Notes: generated by a model from the sequence alone, not told the origin. 64,000 bases of DNA from Ramlibacter montanisoli (GCF_013087525.1 NZ_JABFCS010000001.1:1736001-1800000); one strand, 5' to 3'; counted from the first letter of the stretch, positions 18,962 through 28,671 are shown. Made by a program: numbers and translations.

Positions 18962-19737
18962 ATGAAGTTGATACCGCTGCCTGCTTTCCAGGACAACTAT
19001 CTCTGGCTGCTGCACGACGGACAGCGGGCGCTGGTCGTCGACCCCGGGGATGCCGGTCCGGTGCAGGCGCATCTCGCCGCCCACGGCCTGCAACTGACGG
19101 CGATTCTAGTCACCCACCACCATCCCGATCACATCGGCGGCGTCGATGCCTTGCGCGAGGCCACCGGCGCCGCGGTCTTCGGCCCGGCGCAGGAACCGAT
19201 CCCGCGGCCCTACGTCCACCTGGCGGAAGGCGACGAGGTCGATGCGCTCGGCCTGCGCTTCCACGTGTTCGACGTCCCCGGCCACACCGCGGGCCACATC
19301 GCCTACTACTGCAGCAGCATGGACGGCGCCCCCTCCTGTTCTGCGGCGACACGCTCTTTTCCGGCGGCTGCGGCCGCCTGTTCGAGGGCACGCCGCCGCA
19401 GATGCTGTCCTCCCTGGACAAGCTGGCGGCCCCCCCCGGGAATACCCGGGTGTGCTGCACACACGAATACACGCTCGGAAACCTGAAATTTGCCACGGCG
19501 GTGGAACCTGGCAATACACAGCTGATCCATTACAGGCAACAATGCGAGGCAAGGCGCTCGCGTGGCGAGCCCACGCTGCCCTCCACCATCGCGCTGGAGA
19601 ACAGCATCAATCCTTTCTTGCGCACCCGCCAGGCGGCGGTGGCGCAGGCCGCCAGGGCCCACGACCCGGCGGCGGACCCGGCAGACCCGGTCGCGGTTTT
19701 CGCGACGCTGCGCCAATGGAAGAACGAGTTCAGATGA
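18962..19737 (+). CDS. gloB: hydroxyacylglutathione hydrolase, glyoxalase II (one frameshift)
   Basis: About 258 residues of a metallo-beta-lactamase-fold enzyme that hydrolyses S-lactoylglutathione to lactate and glutathione, the second step of methylglyoxal detoxification. The first frame gives [11 protein letters not shown] and the di-metal motif [10 protein letters not shown] near residue 53, then [12 protein letters not shown]. The second frame gives [26 protein letters not shown] and the C-terminal glutathione-binding ENSINPFLR. One C is missing from a C6 run near 19333, between GAP and LLFCG. It overlaps mltD by ATGA. Confidence 0.95.
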
Positions 19738-21269
19738 AGAAGTACAACCTGCTCGCCCTCGCCGCCCTCCTGGCACTCGCCGGCTGCGCCACCACGTCCG
19801 GGCCCGCGGGTTCGGATGCGGCGGTGGAAAGCCGGGAGAAGAAGGTGGCGGCCACCGAGGCCAGACCGGCGCAAGCGGCCGTCATCCCCCAGGGGCCCCT
19901 GTCGGCGATCCAGCCCTCGGAACTGAGCTCGCAGTCGGTCACTGCGCTGGAACCGCCGCCCGATCTCTGGCACCGCATCCGCCGCGGCTTCAAGATGCAG
20001 AACCTCGAGACCGACCTCGTGAAGCGGCAGGAACAGTGGTACGCCACGCGCCCGGACTACATCCAGCGCATGACGGACCGCTCGCGCAAGTACCTGTTCC
20101 ACATCGTCGAGGAACTCGAGCGCCGCAACATGCCCACCGAGCTGGCGCTGCTGCCCTTCATCGAGAGCGCGTTCAACCCGCAGGCCGTCTCCAGCGCACG
20201 CGCCGCCGGCATGTGGCAGTTCATGCCCGCCACCGGCAAGGACTACGCGCTCAAGCAGAACGTGTTCCGCGACGACCGCCGCGACGTGCTGGCCTCCACC
20301 CGCGCGGCGCTGGACTACCTGCAGAAGCTGCACGGCATGTTCGGCGACTGGCACCTGGCGCTGGCCGCCTACAACTGGGGCGAAGGCAACGTGGGGCGCG
20401 CCATCCAGCGCAACCAGCGCGCCGGGCGCGAGGCCTCGTACACCGACCTGAACATGCCGGACGAGACCCGCAACTACGTGCCGAAGCTGCAGGCGGTGAA
20501 GAACATCGTCGCCAACCCGGACCAGTTCCGTGCCGAACTGCCGCTGATCGACAACCACCCCTACTTCCAGACGGTCACCCTCAGCCGCGACATGGACGTC
20601 GAACTGGCCGCGCGCCTGGCCGACGTGAACCTGGACGACTTCAAGGCGCTGAATCCGCAGCTGAACCGGCCGGTGATCCTGGCCGCGGGCACGCCGCAGA
20701 TCCTGCTGCCCTGGGACAACGCCACGGTGTTCAAGCGCAACTTCGAGGCGCACAGCGAAGGCAAGTTCGCCTCGTGGACCGCATGGAGCGCTCCGTCCAC
20801 CATGTCGGTCGCCGAAGCGGCACGCCGCGTGGGCATGAACGAGGGCGAGCTGCGCACGGTCAACGCGATCCCGCCGCGCATGCTGATCAAGGCCGGCTCG
20901 GTGCTGATCGTGCCGCGCAGCAAGTCCAGCCAGGCCGACGTCACGGAGCACGTGGCCGACCACGGACAGCTGAGCCTCGCCCCCGAGTACCTCACCCGCC
21001 GGACGGTGGTGCGCGCGGGCAAGCGCGATTCGGTGGCCAGCATCGCGCAGCGCTACCGGCTCAGCGCGACGCAGGTCGCCGACTGGAACAACGTCGGCAC
21101 GTCCGCCGCGTTCCGCGCGGGCCAGCAGGTGGTCCTGCACCTGCCGGTGCGCAGTGCCGCCCGTGCCCCGGTGCGTGTGCCGGGCAAGAACGTGCGGCAG
21201 GTCTCCACCCGTTCCACCGCCAAGGCGACCGCGCCACGCAAGGCGGTCCAGCCGAAGAAGCGCCGCTGA
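19734..21269 (+). CDS. mltD: membrane-bound lytic murein transglycosylase D
   Basis: A 511-residue lipoprotein (lipobox LAGC near residue 17) that cleaves peptidoglycan glycan strands to form 1,6-anhydro ends. The SLT domain shows [19 protein letters not shown] with the catalytic Glu near residue 143, then [17 protein letters not shown], and [14 protein letters not shown] near residue 210. LysM-like segments follow at about residues 360-400 and 430-475 for peptidoglycan binding, and the chain ends in a basic Lys/Arg/Pro tail. It overlaps gloB by four bases, as in many Proteobacteria. Confidence 0.95.
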   Translation: MKKYNLLALAALLALAGCATTSGPAGSDAAVESREKKVAATEARPAQAAVIPQGPLSAIQPSELSSQSVTALEPPPDLWHRIRRGFKMQNLETDLVKRQEQWYATRPDYIQRMTDRSRKYLFHIVEELERRNMPTELALLPFIESAFNPQAVSSARAAGMWQFMPATGKDYALKQNVFRDDRRDVLASTRAALDYLQKLHGMFGDWHLALAAYNWGEGNVGRAIQRNQRAGREASYTDLNMPDETRNYVPKLQAVKNIVANPDQFRAELPLIDNHPYFQTVTLSRDMDVELAARLADVNLDDFKALNPQLNRPVILAAGTPQILLPWDNATVFKRNFEAHSEGKFASWTAWSAPSTMSVAEAARRVGMNEGELRTVNAIPPRMLIKAGSVLIVPRSKSSQADVTEHVADHGQLSLAPEYLTRRTVVRAGKRDSVASIAQRYRLSATQVADWNNVGTSAAFRAGQQVVLHLPVRSAARAPVRVPGKNVRQVSTRSTAKATAPRKAVQPKKRR

Positions 21270-21423
21270 GCCTCGGAACCGCGCCTTGCGTAAAGGCGCG
21301 GTGTCCCGATGTAAGCCGCTCGTCCCGTTGCAGGACGACTCCGACGGATGCTGCCGTCGCAGGCTGATGCCCGCGACGCGCAACAGGCCCGACAGTGGAT
21401 GCATCCAATCCAAGGAGTCACAC

Positions 21424-21883
21424 ATGCAACGCAAGCCTCTTCTCGCCGCTGCCTTCGCGGCAGCCCTGATGGGTTTCGGTGCCGCCGCCCAGGCGCAGTA
21501 CACCGCCATCGTCTCCACCGCGCCGCCGGCGCCCCGCCATGAAGTCGTGCCCGCCCCGCGCGCCGGCATGGTCTGGGCGCCGGGCCACTACGAGTGGCGC
21601 GGCAGCGAGTACGTGTGGGTGGAAGGCCGCTGGATGCGTGATCGCGACGGCTACGAGTACCGCGAACCGCGCTGGGTGCAACGCGCCGACGGCAAGCTGG
21701 ATCCTGGTGGGCAACAACTGGGAGGAGCGCAGGGCCGAACGCCAGGCGCGTCGTGAAGCCCGCATGCACCCGGACGCCGACTTCGACCGCGACGGCATCG
21801 CCAACCGCTACGACCGCGACATCGACGGCGACGGCGTGCGCAACCGCCGCGACCAGTTCCCGTACAACCCGCGCCGCAGCTGA
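21424..21883 (+). CDS. secreted WXXGXW-repeat protein with Asp/Arg-rich tail (one frameshift)
   Basis: About 152 residues with a Sec signal peptide ending AQAQY near residue 24. The mature part has Trp-x2-Gly-x-Trp/Tyr units (VWAPGHYEW, VWVEGRWMRD, WILVGNNWEE) as in YXWGXW-type secreted proteins. The C-terminus is DFDRDGIANRYDRDIDGDGV, resembling thrombospondin type 3/EF-like DxDxDG calcium-binding loops, and ends YNPRRS. An extra C near 21702 breaks the frame in KWILVGN. The tail is closely related to repeats in the next gene, and both genes share an upstream AGTGGATGCATC leader motif (21394-21405). The function is unknown. Confidence 0.75.
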
Positions 21884-21900
21884 GCCAGCCAAGCTGAGCG

Positions 21901-21926
21901 AAAGGGCCCCCGAGGGGCCCTTTTTC
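21901..21926 (+). terminator. Rho-independent terminator
   Basis: A 10-bp stem (AAAGGGCCCC / GGGGCCCTTT) with a CGA loop and a T run lies 17 bases after the stop at 21883. Confidence 0.88.
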
Positions 21927-22040
21927 ATGCCCCGCGGCCGCCTGTGGGCCTGCTCCGACCCGCTTAACAGCGGGATGCTGATGGGCACGGCCCGCTGGCC
22001 GGGCCAGAGTGGATGCATCTCCAACATCAGAGGTGAAAAC

Positions 22041-22499
22041 ATGAAGAAATCGATTCTTGGCGCGGCGGTTGCCGCTTCCCTCCTGGCCTTCGGCGGCCTG
22101 GCCCAGGCGCAGGGCTTCGACCCGCACGGCGACATCGACCGTGACGGCATCCACAACCGCGCCGACAGCGACCGCGACGGCGACGGCATCGCCAACCGCA
22201 GCGATCCCAACCCGAACGTCTGGAACCGCACCTACGTGGCGCCCCGTGCGCGCGACATGGACCGTGACGGCATCGCCGACCGCAGCGACCGCGACCGCGA
22301 CGGCGACGGCGTCGCCAACGCCCGCGACCCGGCTCCGAACGATCCGCGCATCCCGGGCCGCGTGGCGCGCGTGGACCGCATGGGCCCCAACGGTGACATG
22401 GACCGCGACGGCATCGCCAACCGCGTCGACCGCGACCGCGACGGCGACGGCGTGCGCAACGGACGCGACGCCTTCCCGAACAACCCGCGCCGCGCGTAA
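22041..22499 (+). CDS. secreted protein made of thrombospondin type 3-like DxDxDG repeats
   Basis: A 152-residue protein with a Sec signal (AQAQG near residue 24). The rest is almost wholly Asp/Arg/Gly/Asn repeats of the form D-x-DRDGIxNRxD-x-DRDGDGVxN, seen at least three times. These acidic loops are the type that bind Ca2+ in thrombospondin type 3 repeats and dockerins. Here they alternate with Arg, which is unusual. It ends NNPRRA, like the YNPRRS end of the preceding gene. The leader shares AGTGGATGCATC (22008-22019) with that gene. It is flanked by its own terminators. The role is unknown; a calcium-dependent surface or matrix protein is a guess. Confidence 0.8.
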   Translation: MKKSILGAAVAASLLAFGGLAQAQGFDPHGDIDRDGIHNRADSDRDGDGIANRSDPNPNVWNRTYVAPRARDMDRDGIADRSDRDRDGDGVANARDPAPNDPRIPGRVARVDRMGPNGDMDRDGIANRVDRDRDGDGVRNGRDAFPNNPRRA

Positions 22500-22536
22500 G
22501 GGCAGCTTCCCGGGAGCCTGGCTCCCGGCGGCGACC

Positions 22537-22560
22537 AAAGGGGCCTCGCGGCCCCTTTCC
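22537..22560. terminator. bidirectional hairpin terminator
   Basis: A 9-bp stem AAAGGGGCC / GGCCCCTTT with a TCGC loop sits between the convergent repeat-protein gene (ends 22499) and the ABC permease gene (ends 22565). The flanking A and T runs let it work in both directions. Confidence 0.8.
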
Positions 22561-22564
22561 TGTT

Positions 22565-23398
22565 TCAGAGCTTCTCGGTCTCGCCCTGGCGCGGCTGCCA
22601 CTTCATCAGCCGCCGCTCGATGCGCCCGACCAGGGCGTCGAGCCCGAGGGCGAAGGCGGTGAGCACCACGATGCCCGCGAACACCGTGTTCACGTCGAAG
22701 GTGCCCTCGGCCTGCAGGATCAGGTAGCCCACCCCGCGCGCGGACCCGAGGTACTCGCCCACCACCGCACCCACGAAGGCCAGGCCCACCGAGGTGTGCA
22801 GGCTGGAGAACACCCAGCTGGTGGCGCTGGGCAGGTACACGGTGCGCAGCAGCTGCTTCTGGTTGGCCCCCAGCATGCGCGCGTTGGCCAGCACCACCGG
22901 GCTGACTTCGCGCACGCCCTGGTACACGTTGAAGAACACGATGAAGAACACCAGCGTCACGGCCAGGGCCACCTTGCTCCAGATGCCCAGGCCGAACCAC
23001 AGCGCGAAGATCGGCGCCAGGATCACGCGCGGCATGGAGTTGAGCGCCTTGATGTAGGGATCGAGGATCGCGCTGGCGGTCGGCGCGAGCGCCAGCCAGA
23101 GCCCCACGGCGAGCCCGAGCACCGTGCCGATGCCGAAGGCCAGCACGGTCTCCAGCAGCGTGACGCCCAGGTGCACGTAGATGTCCGCGCGGCCCGACAG
23201 GCCCTCCGGGAAGAAGGCGTTGGGCGCCACTTCCACCGGCAGGAACCAGGACCAGATGCGCCCCGCCACCTTCACCGGCTCGCCCAGGAAGAAGGCCGTC
23301 TGCTCGTTGCGTGACACCAGCTGCCACAACAGCAGCATGAACACCAGCACGGCGAGCTGCCAGATGCGCAGGTTGCGCTCGTTGGGCTTCAGCTGCAT
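22565..23398 (-). CDS. ABC transporter permease, SsuC/TauC type
   Basis: A 277-residue inner-membrane permease of the nitrate/sulfonate/taurine-type importers. About six hydrophobic segments are visible, starting with LAVLVFMLLLWQLVS. The cytoplasmic EAA-type loop is visible as RMLGANQKQLLRTVYLPSA near residue 180, which contacts the ATPase. It is the last gene of a three-gene operon (binding protein, ATPase, permease), one base after the ATPase stop. The substrate is not determinable: sulfonates, taurine, pyrimidines and aromatic acids all use this family. Confidence 0.9.
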   Translation of the reverse strand: MQLKPNERNLRIWQLAVLVFMLLLWQLVSRNEQTAFFLGEPVKVAGRIWSWFLPVEVAPNAFFPEGLSGRADIYVHLGVTLLETVLAFGIGTVLGLAVGLWLALAPTASAILDPYIKALNSMPRVILAPIFALWFGLGIWSKVALAVTLVFFIVFFNVYQGVREVSPVVLANARMLGANQKQLLRTVYLPSATSWVFSSLHTSVGLAFVGAVVGEYLGSARGVGYLILQAEGTFDVNTVFAGIVVLTAFALGLDALVGRIERRLMKWQPRQGETEKL

Positions 23399-23399
23399 C

Positions 23400-24211
23400 T
23401 CAGGCGGCCTTCTTCAGCTGCTGCGCGTAGCCCTTGAGCACCTCGTCGCGCAGCACCGCCCAGATCTGCGAATGCAGCTCCACGAAGCGCGCGGCTGGCT
23501 GCGCACCTCGGCCACGTCGCGCGGCCGCGGCAGGTCGATGGTGAACTCGCCGATCGGGTGCGTGGCGGGCCCGGCCGAGAGGACCACGACGCGGTCGCTC
23601 ATGGCGATCGCCTCGTCGAGGTCGTGCGTGATGAACAGCACCGCCTTCCTTTTCGCCGCCCACAGCTCCAGCACCTCGTTTTCCATCAGCTGGCGTGTCT
23701 GCACGTCGAGCGCGCTGAAGGGTTCGTCCATCAGGATGATGTCGGGGTCGAGCGCCAGCGTCTGCGCCAGCGCGGTGCGCTTGCGCATGCCGCCGGAGAG
23801 CTCGTGCGGGTAGCGGTCGCCGAAGCCGGTGAGGCCCACGCGGGCGAGCCAGTCCTGCGCCTGCGCGCGGGCATCGGCATCCGGCAGGCCGCGGTACTGC
23901 AGGCCGACCATCACGTTGTCCAGCGCGCTGCGCCAGGGCATCAGGGCGTCGGACTGGAACATGTAGCCCGCGCGGCGGTTGATGCCCGCCAGCCGCTCGC
24001 CGAACACCAGCACCTCGCCGCCGGAAGGCTCCAGCAGCCCGGCGCCGACGTTCAGCAGCGTGGACTTGCCGCAGCCGGTGGGGCCGACCACGGAGACGAA
24101 CTCGCCGGCGGCGACCTTCAGCGTGGTGCGGGCGACGGCGGTGTAGCGCGCGTCGCGCTCCTCGCGCGAGCGGAACGTGACCGTGATGTCGTTCAGTTCG
24201 AGCGCGTGCAA
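23400..24211 (-). CDS. ABC transporter ATP-binding protein, SsuB/TauB type (one frameshift)
   Basis: About 270 residues. Walker A is GPTGCGKST, the Q-loop is in YMFQSDALMPW, the signature is LSGGMRKR, Walker B is DIILMDEPFSALD, and the H-loop is FITHDLDEA. A missing G near 23497 shifts the frame; the true C-terminus continues FVELHSQIWAVLRDEVLKG. No ATG is available at the expected start, so I chose the TTG at 24211, nine bases after the stop of the binding-protein gene; the exact start is uncertain. It powers the adjacent permease. Confidence 0.88.
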
Positions 24212-24219
24212 GGCGGTCT

Positions 24220-25265
24220 TCAGGCCTTGTACTTCTCTTTGGCGCGCCGGGCGAAGTCGTTGGTGTAGGTGCGGGACAGGTCGATCTTGTCCGCCTTGAT
24301 CGACGGGTCGAAGCTGGTGAGCGCCTTGAGCGCCGTCTTCGCGCCTTCTTCCGGCAGCAGGCCGTCCAGGGCGATGGCTTCCCGCACCTTGTTGAAGGAG
24401 GCGAGGTACAGCGCGCGGTCGCCCAGCAGGTAGCTTTCCGGCACGGTCTTGATGATGTCGCTCGGGCCCGCGGTCTGCAGCCACTTCAGGCCGTGCACGA
24501 TGGCGTTGGCCAGGGCCTGGCAGGTGTTGGGGTTGCTGCGCACGAACTCCGCGTGCGTGTAGAAGCAGGCCGCCGGCATCGGGCCGCCGAAGACCTCGTG
24601 CGTGCCCTTGAGGGTGCGCGTGTCGCTGATGATGCGCACGTCGCCCTTCTGCTCCAGCATGGTCATCACCGGGTCGGTGTTGCTCATGGCGTCGATCTGG
24701 CCCGAACGCAGCGCCGCCAGCGCGCCGGCCGAAGTGCCGACGCCCACATAGCTCACTTCGCTGGCCTTCACGCCGGCGCGCGAGAGCACCAGGTTGGCCA
24801 CCATGTTGGTCGAGGAGCCCGGCGCGGACACGCCGATGCGCTTGCCGCGCAGGTCGGCCGGCGCGCGGTACTGCGGCATGGCCTTGGTGGACACGCCCAC
24901 GGCGATCTGCGGCGCCCGCCCCATGAGGACGATCGCCTGGATCATCTGGTTCTTGGACTGCATGTTGATCGTGTGCTCGTAGGCACCGCTCACCACGTCG
25001 GCCGAACCGCCGATGAGGGCCTGCAGCGACTTGGCGCCGCCGGCGAAGTCGGAGATCTCGACGTCCAGGCCCTCGGCCTTGAAGTAGCCCAGTTGCTCGG
25101 AGATCGTCAGGGGAGGTAGTAGAAGGCGGCCTTGCCGCCGACCGCGATGGAGATCTTGCTCTTCTCGGGCTTGCCCTGGGCGCGCAGCGACGGCGCCGCG
25201 ATGGCCGCGGCCCCCGCGGCGGCGAGCAGCGTGAAACGCCGCCGGTTCAGCGATGTCCTCGTCAT
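24220..25265 (-). CDS. ABC transporter substrate-binding protein, NMT1/SsuA type (one frameshift)
   Basis: About 348 residues. The N-terminus, MTRTSLNRRRFTLLAAAG, looks like a Tat/Sec signal. The mature protein has the NMT1/THI5-like fold: GYFKAEGLDVEISDFAGGAKSL, the GSADVVSGAYEHT segment and the GVSAPGSSTNMVANL segment. One C is missing from a C5 run near 25113 (expected reading YYLPLTISEQLGYF). It leads the importer operon. The substrate is unknown; this family binds sulfonates, taurine, nitrate, pyrimidine precursors or aromatic acids. About 115 bases upstream, up to the MAPEG stop, hold no other gene. Confidence 0.87.
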
Positions 25266-25381
25266 GGCAGACCTCTCTTCTCTCTTCTTCTATGGATGAA
25301 GCGAGCTTAGGAGCCGTGCTGCAATGCCGCATCGGGACGATCCCGTGCGGGTTTTCACGTAACGTGGAAGGAGTAGCTCGC

Positions 25382-25801
25382 CTAGCGCCACGCGCTGAGG
25401 AAGATCCCCAGATTGGCGAGGAAGGCCAGGGCCCACATGGCCGAGCGCGCGGTGGGCAGGCCCGCCACGTACATGGCGATGTAGATGATCCGCAGCGTGA
25501 CGAACAGCACCGCGAGGATGTCGATGCGCGTCTGCGGTGCGCCCAGCTGGTGGGCGATGATGACCGCGCCGATGAAGAAGGGCAGCGCCTCGAAGCTGTT
25601 GGCCTGCGCGGCGTTGGCGCGGCCCTGCCAGCCGTCCTGGCGCGCGAGCCAGGCGCGCGGGTCGTTGTTGTCGTAGCCGCCCTGGCTGCGCGGCTTGCCG
25701 AAGCCGCGGTACTTGGCGAGATACGCGCACGCGTAGGGCAGCAGCGCCGCCAGCAGCACGCAGGCATACGCCACCGTGAAGCGCGCGTAAGTGATGTTCA
25801 T
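25382..25801 (-). CDS. MAPEG-family membrane protein
   Basis: A 139-residue protein with four predicted membrane helices, beginning [21 protein letters not shown]. The [21 protein letters not shown] segment followed by NSFEALPFF is characteristic of bacterial MAPEG (membrane-associated proteins in eicosanoid and glutathione metabolism), in which Arg/Asn/Glu residues form the glutathione site. Its ATG overlaps the recR stop by four bases, so it is the last gene of the dnaX-ybaB-recR operon. Confidence 0.88.
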   Translation of the reverse strand: MNITYARFTVAYACVLLAALLPYACAYLAKYRGFGKPRSQGGYDNNDPRAWLARQDGWQGRANAAQANSFEALPFFIGAVIIAHQLGAPQTRIDILAVLFVTLRIIYIAMYVAGLPTARSAMWALAFLANLGIFLSAWR

Positions 25802-26391
25802 TTCGTCCTCCTGTCCACCAGCGCGTGCGCGATGGTCCCCAAATCGACGTATTCGAGTTCGCTGCCGGCCGGCACGCCGCGTGCGAGGCGCGTGACCTTC
25901 AGCCCCTTCTGCTTCAATGCCTCCGCGATCACGTGCGCCGTGGCCTCACCCTCCGCGGTGAAGTTGGTGGCGAGGATCACCTCCTGGACCTCGCCGTTGG
26001 TGGCGCGCGCGAACAGCTTGGCCAGCCCGATGTCCTTCGGGCCGATCCCGTCCAGCGGGCTGAGCTTTCCCATCAGCACGAAGTACAGGCCGTTGAAGGC
26101 CTGCGTGCGCTCCACTGCCGCCTGGTCGGCCGGCGTCTCCACCACGCACAGCTTGCTGCGGTCCCGCTGCGGGCTGCGGCAGGTGGCGCACACCTCGTCC
26201 TCGGTGAAGGTGTGGCACTCGCTGCAGTGGCGGATGTGGCCGGCGGCCTGCTCCAGCGCGCGCGCGAGCACGTGCGCGCCCTCGCGGTCGTGCTGCAGCA
26301 GGTGGAAGGCCATGCGCGACGCGGACTTCACGCCCACGCCGGGGAGGCGGCGCAGCGCCTCGATCAGTGCCTGGAGGGAAGGTTCCGCCAA
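25798..26391 (-). CDS. recR: recombination mediator RecR
   Basis: A 197-residue protein acting with RecFO to load RecA at gaps. It has the N-terminal helix-hairpin-helix [17 protein letters not shown] at residues 16-32, the zinc finger [16 protein letters not shown] near residue 57, and a Toprim domain containing [12 protein letters not shown] and the [11 protein letters not shown] motif. It is downstream of dnaX and ybaB in the classic order. Confidence 0.97.
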   Translation of the reverse strand: MAEPSLQALIEALRRLPGVGVKSASRMAFHLLQHDREGAHVLARALEQAAGHIRHCSECHTFTEDEVCATCRSPQRDRSKLCVVETPADQAAVERTQAFNGLYFVLMGKLSPLDGIGPKDIGLAKLFARATNGEVQEVILATNFTAEGEATAHVIAEALKQKGLKVTRLARGVPAGSELEYVDLGTIAHALVDRRTK

Positions 26392-26395
26392 GCGC

Positions 26396-26719
26396 TCAGA
26401 AGGGCAGCTTCATGCCGGGCGGCAGGCCCGCCGTGAGCTTGCCCATCTTCTCCTGCGTGGTCTCTTCGGCCTTGCGCACCGCGGCGTTGAAGGCGGCGGC
26501 GACCAGGTCCTCCAGCATGTCCTTGTCCTCGCCCAGCAGGCTGGGGTCGATGGTGACGCGCTTGACGTCGTGCTTGCAGGTCATGACGACCTTCACGAGG
26601 CCGGCGCCGGATTCGCCGCTCACCTCGACGAGGGCCAGTTCGTCCTGCGCCTTCTTCAGGTTGTCCTGCATCGCCTGCGCCTGCTTCATCAGGCCGGCCA
26701 GCTGTCCCTTGTTGAACAT
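26396..26719 (-). CDS. ybaB: nucleoid-associated protein YbaB/EbfC
   Basis: A 107-residue YbaB/EbfC-family protein that binds DNA as a dimer. It starts [20 protein letters not shown] and has the [13 protein letters not shown] core and the [12 protein letters not shown] segment. It sits between dnaX and recR, as in most bacteria. Confidence 0.95.
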   Translation of the reverse strand: MFNKGQLAGLMKQAQAMQDNLKKAQDELALVEVSGESGAGLVKVVMTCKHDVKRVTIDPSLLGEDKDMLEDLVAAAFNAAVRKAEETTQEKMGKLTAGLPPGMKLPF

Positions 26720-26730
26720 GATGGGTCTCT

Positions 26731-28512
26731 CTAGTGTTTCTCTACGGGTTTGATGCTGCCAGGGACGATTTTCGCCCCAAAGTCACGTTGCATCTGCTGC
26801 ACGAAGGGATCGTTCAGGATGATCTGTTCCGCCGCCTGCTGGCGCTGCGCCGCGGCCACGGCCTGGCGGCGCGCCGGGCTGTCGGTGACGGGGCCGACCT
26901 CCACGGTGAGGTCCACCGCGTGGCCCGCGGCGTGCAAGGCGGAGCGCAGGCGCTCGCGGGTGGCCGGCTGGTTGAGCGACTCGCGCTCCACCCGCAGCAT
27001 CCAGTGGCCTTCGTCGCGCGCGACCAGCTGGGCCTGCAGCGCGAGCTCGCGCACCAGCGCGGTGACGGCTTCGCGCTCCACCAGCTGCTGCACGGTGGCC
27101 TGCCAGAAGTCGCCTTCGGGCGTGGGCACCACGGTGGGAACGGCGGACGCGGCTTCGCGCAGCGGCTCGGGTTGCACGCGCACGGGCACACCCATGACGT
27201 CGCCGGTGTTGCGGGTGGGCGCGCCGGGGCGCGGCGGGGTCTGGCGCGCTTCGACGACGGGGAGGACGTGGCCGGGGGGGAGCGGCGGGGCGTTGGGCGG
27301 GTGCGGGAACGCTGGGGTTCGCGTTGCTCACCGCCAGCCTACGCGGCTCGTCCCTCGTAGGCTGGGGTGACGAAGGAACCCCAGCAGGCCGCGCCTCATT
27401 CAGAGTTTTTTTGAGCCGAAGGCTTGAACGCCAGCAGCCGCAACAGCACCATCGTCAACGCCGCGTATTCATCCGGCGCCAACCCCAGTTCCGCCCGCCC
27501 GTGCAGGCAGATGCTGTACAGCAGCTGCGTCTCGTCGGCCGGCATCATGGCCGCGAGGCGCGCGATCGCCGCCGCCTCTTCGTCGCTGGTGTCCGCCGCC
27601 TCCGGCACCGCCTGCAAGACCGCCATGCGCTGCAGCACCAGGCTCATCTCCTCCAGCGCCGCCGCGGCGCTCAGGCCATGCAGGCGCAGCGCCTCCGAGG
27701 TTTCGACGACCGTCTTGCCGTCGCCCTGCGCGAGCGCCTCGACCAGGCGGAACACATGGCTGCGGTCCACGCTGCCCAGCATCTGGCGCACCGCGGGCTC
27801 GCGCAGCTCGCCGCCGCCGAAGGCGATCGCCTGGTCGGTCAGCGAGAGCGCATCGCGCATGGAGCCGCGCGCGGCGCGCGCGAGCAGGCGCAGCGCCTGC
27901 GCGTCGGCCGGCACCGCCTCGGTTTCCAGCACGTGCGCGAGGTGTTCCTGCACCGTCTCCGGCGCCATCGGCCGCAGGTTGAACTGCAGGCAGCGTGACA
28001 GCACCGTCACCGGCACCTTCTGCGGATCGGTCGTGGCCAGCACGAACTTCAGGTACTCGGGCGGCTCCTCCAGCGTCTTGAGCATGGCGTTGAAGGCATG
28101 GCCGGTGAGCATGTGCACTTCGTCGATCATGAAGACCTTGAAGCGGCCCTGCACCGGCTTGTAGACGGCCTGTTCCAGCAGCGACTGCACTTCGTCCACG
28201 CCGCGGTTGGAGGCGGCATCGAGCTCGGTGTAGTCGACGAAGCGGCCGCTGTCGATGTCGGTGCAGGCCTGGCACACGCCGCAGGGCGTGGCGGTGATGC
28301 CGCCCTGGCCGTCGGGGCCCTGGCAGTTCAGCGACTTGGCCAGGATGCGCGACACCGTGGTCTTGCCCACGCCGCGCGTGCCGGTGAACAGGTAGGCGTG
28401 GTGCAGCCGCTGCTGCTCCAGCGCGTTCGTCAGGGCCTGCACCACGTGCTCCTGGCCGACCATCTGGGTGAAGGTCCGGGGCCGGTTTCCGGGCGAGCAC
28501 GAGATACGACAT
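26731..28512 (-). CDS. dnaX: DNA polymerase III subunits gamma/tau (frame interrupted at three places)
   Basis: The clamp-loader ATPase. The N-terminal AAA+ part has [20 protein letters not shown] (Walker A), the zinc-binding [29 protein letters not shown] (Walker B) and [11 protein letters not shown]. The C-terminal tau domain is [20 protein letters not shown] near 27110 through [10 protein letters not shown]. The start is the ATG of MSYLVLAR at 28512. Breaks: near 28485 (in the usual KYRPR stretch), at an A7 run at 27407-27413 that leads to an immediate TGA, and at a C7 run near 27278. With A6 and C6 the linker is open from end to end, total about 593 residues. A 75-base palindromic repeat lies inside the linker. 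A slippage-derived gamma form is possible. Confidence 0.92.
27311..27385. repeat. dispersed palindromic repeat, copy 2, inside dnaX
   Basis: Outer arms GCTGGGGTTC (27311-27320) and GAACCCCAGC (27376-27385) are perfect inverted repeats. Inner arms (27328-27343 and 27356-27370) pair with few differences. The arms match those of the copy at 11606-11676, while the loop differs. Here the element is embedded in the coding linker of dnaX and, in the linker frame, would add about 25 residues rich in Pro, Ser and Arg. Confidence 0.82.
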
Positions 28513-28564
28513 TCGGGCGATTCTAAACATCGCCCCTGCCCGCTCTGCCTCGTCCCGCGTCGCC

Positions 28565-28570
28565 TACAAT
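28565..28570 (+). promoter_or_regulatory. -10 box for SRP RNA
   Basis: TACAAT is placed eight bases before the predicted 5' end of the 4.5S RNA (28578), the expected -10 spacing. No convincing -35 hexamer is seen. Confidence 0.5.
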
Positions 28571-28577
28571 CCTCCGT

Positions 28578-28671
28578 GACGGGCCTCCCCGCATGGTGAA
28601 GCGGCCAACCGGGTCAGGTGGGGAACCAAGCAGCCCTAACTGTGGAGCCAGTGCCGGGGGTAAGGCTCGTC
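28578..28671 (+). ncRNA. ffs: signal recognition particle RNA (4.5S)
   Basis: The core GGTCAGGTGGGGAACCAAGC at 28611-28630, followed by AGCC, is the conserved SRP domain IV: the Ffh-binding internal loop and a GGAA tetraloop closed by TGG/CCA. The downstream GTGCCGGGGGTAAGG matches the conserved 3' strand. The ends pair (GACGGGCCT at 28578 with AGGCTCGTC ending at 28671). The length, about 94 bases, fits a bacterial small SRP RNA. A pyrimidine-rich stretch follows. It is divergent from dnaX. The remaining 190 bases to the next gene hold no recognisable feature. Confidence 0.92.
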
